From positions 62,001-126,000 of the forward strand of contig NZ_LIUF01000006.1 of the NCBI RefSeq assembly GCF_001280425.1: 64,000 bases of DNA, given 5' to 3'. The notes beneath the pieces are model-generated. The model did not search any database. It saw only the letters and a program-made list of their open reading frames with translations, and was not told the DNA's origin. Within the stretch, counting starts at the first letter, position 1; each line of letters starts with the position of its first letter. Below are positions 9,357 to 15,705 of the stretch, in pieces. This DNA is from Haloarcula rubripromontorii. Its GTDB lineage: Archaea; Halobacteriota; Halobacteria; Halobacteriales; Haloarculaceae. Both the position numbers and the translations under genes were made by a program.

Positions 9357-10094
9357 TTAGCTCAATTCCCGGATCGCTTCCGCGAGTCGCGGCTCGATAG
9401 CAGCAGGATCAGGCGCTTCTATCGTGAGTTTCGTGTGTCGCTCGTCGGCGTCGGTCATCTCCGAGAGCAGTCCGGCGCTGCGGTCGACCTCCAGATACAC
9501 CGTGAGATGGCTGTCGTCGAACACTGGAACGACTTCCACCTCGTCGACCTGGTCCGCGAACTCGCCGCGCTGTGGCCGAAACTCGAACTCCTGAACGAAG
9601 TTCGTCGAGGCGGTAAACAGACTCCCGGCTGTGGCCTCGCAGGCAGAGGCATAGAGCGAGAAGCCAAGCGAATCGAGCGCGTCGAACACTACCTGCGTGC
9701 GCTGTGTCGGTTCGACCTCGATGTAGTCCTCGTCACCGGGGTCGACCGCCATCGAGATGTCGAGGCCAGTCTCGATTTCAACGGCCGTCGAGCGTGTGGT
9801 CACTGGTGTCTCCCGGGGAACATCGATAGTAGTCTCGAAACGGCGTTCCTCGCCCGCTTCGATGGTGAACGGCTCGGTGAGTTGCCACTGGTCGATGATG
9901 GCGTCCTTGTACCCCTCGTCGGACCTGTACTCAGTTTCCAGCGCGAAGTAGATCGCGTCGATATCCTGGTCCGTCGATCCGCCCTCAACGTGAACTTCGG
10001 CACGGACGGCCTCACCGGCTCTGACAGAATCTGTCGGCAACACCGTGTCCACCGTAGCAGACCCGATGCCGATTCTGGAAAGCACGTCTTTCAT
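9357..10094 (-). CDS. Spo0M-family (sporulation-control, arrestin-like) protein
   Basis: This 245-residue cytosolic protein is recognisable from its start (MKDVLSRIGIGSATVDTVL), a signature of the Spo0M family. The family is named after a Bacillus sporulation regulator and is widespread in haloarchaea, which do not sporulate. The fold is an arrestin-like beta sandwich; the alternating hydrophobic pattern across two halves fits. No catalytic motif is present and the function in archaea is unknown. A TATA-like TGATATAAAG (10121-10130) lies about 30 bases upstream of the ATG at 10094. Confidence 0.85.
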   Translation of the reverse strand: MKDVLSRIGIGSATVDTVLPTDSVRAGEAVRAEVHVEGGSTDQDIDAIYFALETEYRSDEGYKDAIIDQWQLTEPFTIEAGEERRFETTIDVPRETPVTTRSTAVEIETGLDISMAVDPGDEDYIEVEPTQRTQVVFDALDSLGFSLYASACEATAGSLFTASTNFVQEFEFRPQRGEFADQVDEVEVVPVFDDSHLTVYLEVDRSAGLLSEMTDADERHTKLTIEAPDPAAIEPRLAEAIRELS

Positions 10095-10120
10095 TGGTAG
10101 TGTGCAATTCAGCCGTCATG

Positions 10121-10130
10121 TGATATAAAG
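10121..10130 (-). promoter_or_regulatory. TATA-like element for the Spo0M-family gene
   Basis: CTTTATATCA read on the minus strand is centred about 31 bases upstream of the start at 10094. It is the only A/T-rich core in the flanking sequence. Confidence 0.5.
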
Positions 10131-10252
10131 TTCAGGGCGATACGGAGCGAAGAAATTGTCTGTCGACGGATACAGACATTTCTGCGCGTGGCGGCCCGTC
10201 AGCACACAGGGTCGTCGATACCGACCGGTATCTGCGACAGTTGTCCAATCGA

Positions 10253-11389
10253 TCAGCTATCAGGGGCATCCTGACCGAGTATGACCAGCCCTGCTATGTT
10301 GTTATCCAGGTCAGTCAGGGAGTGAGCGCGGAACTCGTATGGCTGTCGCTGACCGCTGTCGAGTCGGAGGCTGGCCGTGACAGTCGTTCGGCCAGTACGG
10401 AGTGCGTCGTCAACCGCGTCAGTAATCATCTCCCGCTCGTTGTCAGGAAACAAGTCAGTGATCGGCGTTCCGACGGCTGTTTGTTCAGTGTGGCCAGTAG
10501 CCTCGAGTGCGCGGCGGTTACAGTGCTTGAGGCTGCCATGAGTATCGGTAACGAACAGTGGCTCATCGAGCGTATCAAGCGCTTGCTGAATGACGGCCCG
10601 TTCTTCGCGTAACTTCTGCTCACGGGCGTGCCGTTCGGTGATGTCGGTAAACGCGACGACGAGTTGCTCAACCTCACCGTCTCTGATGATCGGCGTGGTG
10701 TTGACTTCGTGAACGACCTCGCCGACCGGATGGGTAAGGGTCACCGTATATGAAATCGTCTCTCGCATGTCGACGCATGTCCGATACGCGCCGACGACCG
10801 CTCTGGCATTCTCGTCTCCAAGTGCCTCCTGCGGGGTCTTACCGATAAGTTCCGACTCTGAAAGTCCGGTGAACTCCTGAACCCGTGAGTTACACCGACG
10901 GAAGCGAAACCCGTCTTGCTCGACATCAACAAGCAGGAGTCCGTTCCGAGCGTTCTCGAAAACAGCGGCGTACTCCTCTTTCGTCTCGCGTAGCTGTTTT
11001 TCTGAGTGATAGCGAGTGACAGCGTTGTTGATACGGTTGGCCAGTAGTTCGTACTGATCGGTTCCGGATTGTTTCTGCAGGTAGTCAGTTGCGCCGGCAG
11101 AGATCGCATCGCTTGCGATCTCTTCGCTGCCTCGGCCAGTAAACAGGATGAACGGGAGCTTGGAGTGTTCCGCCCGGACGGCCTCTAAAAACTCAAGTCC
11201 GTCAATACCGGGCATCTCAAAGTCGGAAACGATGCAGTCAGGGGAGAAATCGTCGAGTAGCTGTAGGCCCTCTGTCGCGCTTGCGGCAGTCTCCACGTTG
11301 AACCGACTGTCCTTGCGTTCGAGGAGGTCGGCGGTCAGACTGGCAAGCCCCTTGTCGTCATCAACGTGTAGAATGTCAACGCCCCCCAT
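10253..11389 (-). CDS. Response regulator with receiver and two PAS domains, no kinase domain
   Basis: This 378-residue protein begins with a receiver domain (ILHVDDDKGLA, with acidic pocket DDD; phospho-acceptor Asp in CIVSDFEMPG; conserved Lys in YLQKQ), covering residues 1 to about 120. Two PAS domains follow at about 135-250 and 260-375, the first with a PAC-like tail ending ITERHAREQKL. It ends without a histidine kinase, HTH or bat-type output domain, so it must act through a partner, for example by relaying phosphate or sensing a ligand. Such receiver-PAS proteins are common in haloarchaea. No kinase gene is adjacent. The ATG at 11389 is the first start. Confidence 0.88.
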   Translation of the reverse strand: MGGVDILHVDDDKGLASLTADLLERKDSRFNVETAASATEGLQLLDDFSPDCIVSDFEMPGIDGLEFLEAVRAEHSKLPFILFTGRGSEEIASDAISAGATDYLQKQSGTDQYELLANRINNAVTRYHSEKQLRETKEEYAAVFENARNGLLLVDVEQDGFRFRRCNSRVQEFTGLSESELIGKTPQEALGDENARAVVGAYRTCVDMRETISYTVTLTHPVGEVVHEVNTTPIIRDGEVEQLVVAFTDITERHAREQKLREERAVIQQALDTLDEPLFVTDTHGSLKHCNRRALEATGHTEQTAVGTPITDLFPDNEREMITDAVDDALRTGRTTVTASLRLDSGQRQPYEFRAHSLTDLDNNIAGLVILGQDAPDS

Positions 11390-11589
11390 ATTCTCTGCTT
11401 GGACTGTACGGGATTATTTCTTTCTATCAGCTAGGTCACACTCACAATCCGGAAACCGCCGCAAAGACAGCGCACTCTGTTGCACTGGTCGTGCTATGTT
11501 GTGGCTGAGTATCATTGCATCTACTGACCAAAGCCAGTGTGTTTGACACTATCCGGGTCACTCAAACCGCTCGGGGCACAAAGGGGAGC

Positions 11590-12198
11590 ATGACCGAGTG
11601 GCGTGACGCGTCGGCTCCCGCCTGTCCGGAGTGTGGTGAGTCGCTGGAACCCACAGCGATGGCCTGCCAACACTGTGACGCGTCGCTGCTCACCGACGAA
11701 CAGGCCGAAATGCTCGACGAGCGTCTGACCGAGACGCTGGAGGCGATGGACTCCGGTGCGCCGACGTGGGCAGTCACGCTCACTGGCCTCTCGCTTGGAA
11801 TCGCCATTGCGCCGCTCGTGCTGTACGCCGTCGTCATTCTCGTCGGCACTCTCTCGCTTCCCGTGGCCCTCGGCGTCCTGCTGGCCGGCTGGCTCTGCCC
11901 GGCCGCGTATCTCTCTCGGCTCCGCAACCCCAGCGAGGTGCTGGCCCGCGGACTGTACCTCGTCGTCGCCGGTGTAGGCGTCGTCGTACTCGTAGTGGGA
12001 TATGAAGTCTTCCTGTCAGATGGCCCATCAGTCGTCTCCGAGCAGACTGCGCTCGTGTCGCTCGGTCTGGCGATTCCGGCGGCACTGGGCGCACTCATCG
12101 CGCGTCGCGCCGCCCGCCGGGCAGACCGGCAGGCCCGTGGCGAGCCGGGACCGCTGCACGAGCGGTTCGGCCCCGACGACGACGAGCCGGAGAACTGA
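11590..12198 (+). CDS. Zinc-ribbon membrane protein of unknown function
   Basis: A 202-residue protein opens with a single zinc ribbon (CPECGESLEPTAMACQHCD, residues about 12-30), then a short helical linker, then four hydrophobic segments over residues 55-175, and a basic/acidic C-terminal tail. The chosen start is ATG at 11590, preceded by AAGGGGAG, because it opens directly on the ribbon; an in-frame start 25 codons upstream adds non-haloarchaeal sequence. Zinc-ribbon plus membrane-bundle architecture is frequent in haloarchaea but has no assigned role. It precedes the MutS-like gene by 35 bases and may be co-transcribed. Confidence 0.75.
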   Translation: MTEWRDASAPACPECGESLEPTAMACQHCDASLLTDEQAEMLDERLTETLEAMDSGAPTWAVTLTGLSLGIAIAPLVLYAVVILVGTLSLPVALGVLLAGWLCPAAYLSRLRNPSEVLARGLYLVVAGVGVVVLVVGYEVFLSDGPSVVSEQTALVSLGLAIPAALGALIARRAARRADRQARGEPGPLHERFGPDDDEPEN

Positions 12199-12233
12199 AA
12201 ACGCCTAAGCGGGCCGCCCGTGTCCACCCGTGC

Positions 12234-13991
12234 ATGCGACTGGAGGAGTACTGGGGCATCGGCCCGAAGACGTCCGAACTGCTCACCGAGGAGCTGGGCG
12301 TCGAGCGGGCCATCGAGGCCATCGAGTCGGCGGACACACGAGCGCTAACCACGGCCGGCCTCTCCCGGGGGCGCGCGACGCGCATCCTCCGGCGGGCGAC
12401 CGGGGCCGAATCGATGGACTTGCTCGCCACCAGAGACACCCGCGACGTGTACAAAGAACTGCTCGACCTCGCCGAAGAGTACGCGGTCACGGCGGATGCG
12501 GCCGACAGCATCCGGGTGCTGACGCCGCTACCGACCCGCGAGGCGATGGACGAGCGGCTGGACGACGTACTCGAAGCGCGGGACACGTGGGCTGGCCTCG
12601 CCGACGAGGACCAGCGGGCCGTCCTCGACGCCTTTGCTGCCTTCGACGCGGACGGAGGGGAACTGGCCGCGGTCGACGTGGCGCTTGCCCTCCGGGACAC
12701 CGGCATCGAGAACGGAGTGTTCGAGCCGCTAGCGGCCATCGACGGCGAGTCCCTGTCGGCGGGCCGGGCAGCACTCGCCGGCCTCGCGGGCGACAGCGAG
12801 TCCGTCGGCGAAGGGGCCGACGAGGAACTCGACCGCCTGCGCGACCAGCTGGGGCAAATCGAAGACCTCGCGGCCGCCTCGATGGAGGTCGTCGAGGCCG
12901 TACAGGAGGGCGCGCGGCGGCCCGACGAGTTCCAGGACGCGCTCGTCCGCCACGTCACGACCGAGACAGGTATCGACGCCGCCAGAGTCCGAGACGCGAT
13001 GCCACGAGAGGCGACCGACGCGCGTGACTTCGTCGACGTGGCGCTCAGGGAGCTTCGGACCACGCTGCGAAGCGACGTGCAAGACCGTGAGCAGGCGGTC
13101 GCCGACCGGCTGGAAGACGACCTCTCCGACGCCCGCGAGGACATCGACGCCGCGGTCGAGGCGGTGGACGACATCGCCTTCTCCGTCTCGCTCGCCCGCT
13201 TTGCCATCGCGTTCGACCTGACACGGCCCAGCTTCGTCGAGGACCGCAAGACTATCGCAGTCAAGCGCGCTCGGAACCTCAGTATCGCCGACGCCGAGAG
13301 CGTCCAGCCGGTTACCTACGCTATCGGCGACCACGCGCTGGAGCTGGACCGGGCGAACCAGCCGCCCAGCGGCGACCGCGTGGCCGTCCTGACTGGCGCG
13401 AACTCCGGCGGGAAGACGACCCTGCTGGAGACGCTGTGTCAGGTGCAACTGCTGGCCCAGATGGGGCTGCCGGTCCCCGCCGAGGCCGCCGAGGTGGGCG
13501 TCGTCGATACCGTCGTGTTCCACCGCCGGCACGCCTCGTTCAACGCCGGCGTCCTCGAATCGACGCTGCGCTCGGTCGTGCCGCCGCTGACCGAGAGCGA
13601 CCGGACGCTGATGCTCGTCGACGAGTTCGAGGCCATCACCGAACCCGGCTCCGCCGCCGACCTGCTGCACGGGCTGGTGACCCTGACCGTCGACCGCGAC
13701 GCCCTCGGCGTGTTCGTCACCCATCTCGCGGAGGACCTCGAACCCCTGCCCACCGAGGCCCGCGTCGACGGCATCTTCGCTGAGGGGTTGAATCAAGAGC
13801 TTGAACTCCAAGTGGACTATCAGCCCCGCTTTGGCACTGTCGGGAAGTCCACCCCGGAGTTCATCGTCTCCCGACTGGTTGCGAACTCGAACGACCCTGT
13901 CGAGCGAAACGGGTTCGAGACACTCGCCACAGCCGTCGGCGAAGAGGCGGTTCAGCGGACGCTTTCCGACGCGCTCTGGACCGACGAGTAG
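12234..13991 (+). CDS. MutS5-type MutS-family ATPase with N-terminal helix-hairpin-helix
   Basis: This 585-residue protein carries the MutS core and ATPase but lacks the mismatch-recognition domain of MutS1. The N-terminus (EYWGIGPKTSELLTEELG) is a helix-hairpin-helix DNA-binding motif. The clamp/core region spans roughly residues 60-370. The ABC-type ATPase has Walker A GANSGGKTT near residue 388, Walker B LMLVDEFEA near 459, and FVTHLAEDLE as the switch region. There is no Smr nuclease domain, unlike bacterial MutS2. Haloferax has two paralogues of this type (MutS5a and MutS5b), whose roles remain unclear. Mismatch repair itself cannot be claimed from the sequence. It converges on the SRPBCC gene. 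Confidence 0.85.
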   Translation: MRLEEYWGIGPKTSELLTEELGVERAIEAIESADTRALTTAGLSRGRATRILRRATGAESMDLLATRDTRDVYKELLDLAEEYAVTADAADSIRVLTPLPTREAMDERLDDVLEARDTWAGLADEDQRAVLDAFAAFDADGGELAAVDVALALRDTGIENGVFEPLAAIDGESLSAGRAALAGLAGDSESVGEGADEELDRLRDQLGQIEDLAAASMEVVEAVQEGARRPDEFQDALVRHVTTETGIDAARVRDAMPREATDARDFVDVALRELRTTLRSDVQDREQAVADRLEDDLSDAREDIDAAVEAVDDIAFSVSLARFAIAFDLTRPSFVEDRKTIAVKRARNLSIADAESVQPVTYAIGDHALELDRANQPPSGDRVAVLTGANSGGKTTLLETLCQVQLLAQMGLPVPAEAAEVGVVDTVVFHRRHASFNAGVLESTLRSVVPPLTESDRTLMLVDEFEAITEPGSAADLLHGLVTLTVDRDALGVFVTHLAEDLEPLPTEARVDGIFAEGLNQELELQVDYQPRFGTVGKSTPEFIVSRLVANSNDPVERNGFETLATAVGEEAVQRTLSDALWTDE

Positions 13992-14001
13992 CGCAGCGCG
14001 G

Positions 14002-14466
14002 TTACGACAGCGACCTGGCGACGACTTGCTCCTCCCCTTCGACTGCTTCGGCGACGGTAGCCAGAAGCTGCCGAACCTCTCGGCGATTGTACCACCTGAT
14101 GATCGGTGCGAGGAGAGTCTCTGGGAGTGGTCCCGGAACCTCGTAGTCGGCCGCGTAGGTGAGGCGCGTGCCGCCGTCCTCGGGTTCGAACCGCCAGGCG
14201 ATGCGCCCCGTCAGGTCACCACGCATCTCGTAGACGATTCGCTCCGGCGGTTCGTACATCGACGCTCGAACTTCGCCGGTAAACGTGAGTCCGAACATCG
14301 TGTACTCGTAGGCAGCGCGGTTCCCACCGTTTGGCAGGCGCTCGATGCGGTCGGCACGCGTCAGGCTCGGCGTGACGGTCGCCTGATTCGACGGCTCGTC
14401 CATGAACACGAACACCGTCTCGACTGGCGCATCGAGCCAGCGGTCGTCGGAGGTGTGGACCGTCAT
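14002..14466 (-). CDS. SRPBCC (START-like / polyketide cyclase) domain protein
   Basis: This 154-residue soluble protein forms a single helix-grip domain. Typical features are the opening WLDAPVETVFVFMDEPSN, a central FTGEVRASMYEPPERIVYEM, the strand pair GRIAWRFEPEDGGTRLTYAADYEVP, and a long C-terminal helix. The family binds hydrophobic ligands; substrate and role here are unknown. The ATG at 14466 fits the conserved start. The gene ends convergently with the MutS-like gene with only ten bases between the two stops. Confidence 0.82.
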   Translation of the reverse strand: MTVHTSDDRWLDAPVETVFVFMDEPSNQATVTPSLTRADRIERLPNGGNRAAYEYTMFGLTFTGEVRASMYEPPERIVYEMRGDLTGRIAWRFEPEDGGTRLTYAADYEVPGPLPETLLAPIIRWYNRREVRQLLATVAEAVEGEEQVVARSLS

Positions 14467-14653
14467 ATGTGGCAGTTCGCGCTCCAGTATCTTACAGGCT
14501 CGGCCACACAGACCAGCAGACCAGTCCGGGATCAGAATACTTCGACCGGTCCCGGCGGCTACAGCCGGCGAGTGCGGCGTGACTGTACTCGGCTCTTCGA
14601 GTCGCGTCGCCGCCTACCGATGACAGCGGCGAGGTATCGTCGGTCCATAGATC

Positions 14654-14721
14654 TGGACTTCCCGGCAGGAGTCGAACCTGCGCCGGGCGAAGGCCCGGAT
14701 CCGTCTGGAACGTTCGGGAAG
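14654..14721 (-). other. tRNA-like element lacking a D arm (T arm, perfect acceptor stem, encoded CCA)
   Basis: Read on the minus strand, 14721 to 14654 gives a 7-bp acceptor helix (CTTCCCG with CGGGAAG), a canonical T arm (GCAGG, TTCGACT loop, CCTGC), a T discriminator and CCA. Between the 5' acceptor strand and the T arm are only 33 bases, including a strong hairpin (CCGGGC, CTTC, GCCCGG at 14683-14698). No D arm and no seven-base anticodon loop can be drawn. It is therefore not a normal tRNA gene. It may be a tRNA relic, a tRNA-like 3' end or terminator of the gene at 14740-15051, or a former integration site. Confidence 0.45.
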
Positions 14722-14739
14722 GCAGTGACGAGGCGGTGC

Positions 14740-15051
14740 TTACGCGTCACCGGTCACGTCGACGCGGTTGACCGCCATCACGCCGAACCCCTCTTGGAGG
14801 AGTTCAGTGCGGCCATCGACAGTGTTCTGTTCGTCGTTGACCCGCAGTGTCAGCGACACGTCGGCGTCGACCCGGATGTCGGTCCAGGTGGGCCGCACGC
14901 TGGTCACGCGGTCGACGGCCACGTCTTCGACGCCGTCGACGGCCGCGAGGACGTCGGCGACACCGGCTTCGAGGGTCTCGGACCCGCCACGCGGAACGCG
15001 CAGTGATACGTCGGCCGATACCTCGGTCGGGGGGGTCGCCTGCAGCGACAT
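14740..15051 (-). CDS. Small acidic protein of unknown function
   Basis: This 103-residue protein has alternating hydrophobic strands (VSADVSLRVPRG, VAVDRVTSVRPTW, VDADVSLTLRVND) separated by an Ala/Val/Asp helix, compatible with a small alpha/beta fold with two similar halves. The start is taken at ATG 15051 because the sequence in front reads through a tRNA T-arm-like stretch. It has no signal peptide, membrane segment or catalytic motif. It sits between two tRNA-like sequences on the same strand. I do not recognise the family. Confidence 0.6.
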   Translation of the reverse strand: MSLQATPPTEVSADVSLRVPRGGSETLEAGVADVLAAVDGVEDVAVDRVTSVRPTWTDIRVDADVSLTLRVNDEQNTVDGRTELLQEGFGVMAVNRVDVTGDA

Positions 15052-15406
15052 AACGCCGACGGCCGGAGTCGAACCGGGCCGAGAGGGCACTCACCAATCG
15101 AGTCGCGTCGGTCGGGGGCTGCGCGGGTGGCGGGCGCGTGCGTCCGGCTTGGAGCGGCCGGTGACGGATTCCCACACCGGGGCGGTGGGGAACCCGAGGG
15201 CTGGACAGCGAGATAGCTACACGATGCAGTGCAGGCTCAGGGCCGAGTGGGGACATACCGGCAGACCACACTGACCGGCGCAGGCCTCTCAGACGGAGCA
15301 GTCGAGCGGTGGGTGGAGTCCTGCTGCTCGACAGTGAGCCAAATCGAATCGCCGCCGCAGTGCGGCGTCCGTGAGTGGGACGCCGGTCCCACGGGGGCGA
15401 ACTAGT
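15052..15406. other. Structured gene-free segment
   Basis: I see no convincing gene in these 355 bases. A second T-arm-like sequence lies at about 15062-15078 on the minus strand, with four of five T-stem pairs and no full tRNA around it. Several stems can be drawn: GTCGAGC/GCTCGAC (15301-15331), CGCCG/CGGCG (about 15350-15366) and a perfect GTGGGAC/GTCCCAC with a 4-base loop (15375-15392). I looked for SRP RNA and RNase P RNA signatures on both strands and did not find them. Confidence 0.4.
15375..15392 (-). terminator. Hairpin downstream of the 56-residue ORF
   Basis: A perfect 7-bp stem with a tetraloop lies 15 bases beyond the stop codon of the minus-strand ORF at 15407-15577. Position and strength fit a transcript end, though archaeal terminators usually rely on T tracts, and none is adjacent. 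Confidence 0.3.
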
Positions 15407-15577
15407 CTATGGTGCCACGGGCGGAATTTTCACCGAGCGGGTGTCCGCGGCGGCCCGTTCCCCGATAAGGGATGCATACTCGACCGTAGCGTCGAGGCTA
15501 CGTTCGATGGCCGACCGCCCGCTGTATAGCCAGCGAGCGAACGACGTTGGTGCGGGAACGGGAATTGCGTAGGTCAT
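15407..15577 (-). CDS. Small hypothetical protein (56 residues)
   Basis: This short frame encodes a 56-residue protein starting MTYAIPVPAPTSFARWLYSG with a helical acidic middle (DATVEYASLIGERAAAD). Codon third positions are largely G/C like real genes around it. Upstream is a minus-strand TATA-like TTTAATATATC (about 15625-15635), giving a predicted leader of about 25 bases, and a GGTGA that could pair with 16S rRNA just before the ATG. A hairpin follows the stop. Promoter, SD-like site and codon use together support a real gene. Function unknown. Confidence 0.5.
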   Translation of the reverse strand: MTYAIPVPAPTSFARWLYSGRSAIERSLDATVEYASLIGERAAADTRSVKIPPVAP

Positions 15578-15624
15578 GGGTCACCACGTCGGTGAAAGCG
15601 ACGTACATACGACCAGAACCGGTG

Positions 15625-15635
15625 ATATATTAAAT
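15625..15635 (-). promoter_or_regulatory. TATA-like element for the 56-residue ORF
   Basis: TTTAATATATC on the minus strand is the strongest A/T core in this stretch. It lies about 52 bases before the ATG at 15577 and is not positioned for any other gene, because the copper ATPase on the same strand ends at 15706. Confidence 0.45.
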
Positions 15636-15705
15636 CTGTTTCAGACATGATAGCAGATAACAACCTTCAGCGGTTACTGCTACGGCTGCAACCGACAGCA
15701 CGATG

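Noticed and set aside
9357-10094. A sporulation role for the Spo0M-family gene
   Set aside because: Haloarchaea do not form spores; the family name is historical.
15052-15113. A second tRNA gene near the start of the 103-residue protein gene
   Set aside because: Only a T-arm-like sequence with four of five pairs is present; there is no D arm, anticodon arm or matching 7-bp acceptor stem.
14804-15271. A 155-codon minus-strand frame overlapping the 103-residue gene
   Set aside because: Its translation is rich in Pro and Arg, poor in acidic residues, and overlaps the better-supported frame.
15091-15406. SRP RNA or RNase P RNA in the structured segment
   Set aside because: On neither strand did I find the SRP helix 8 GGAA/AGCAGCC pattern or the RNase P GAGGAAAGTC core.
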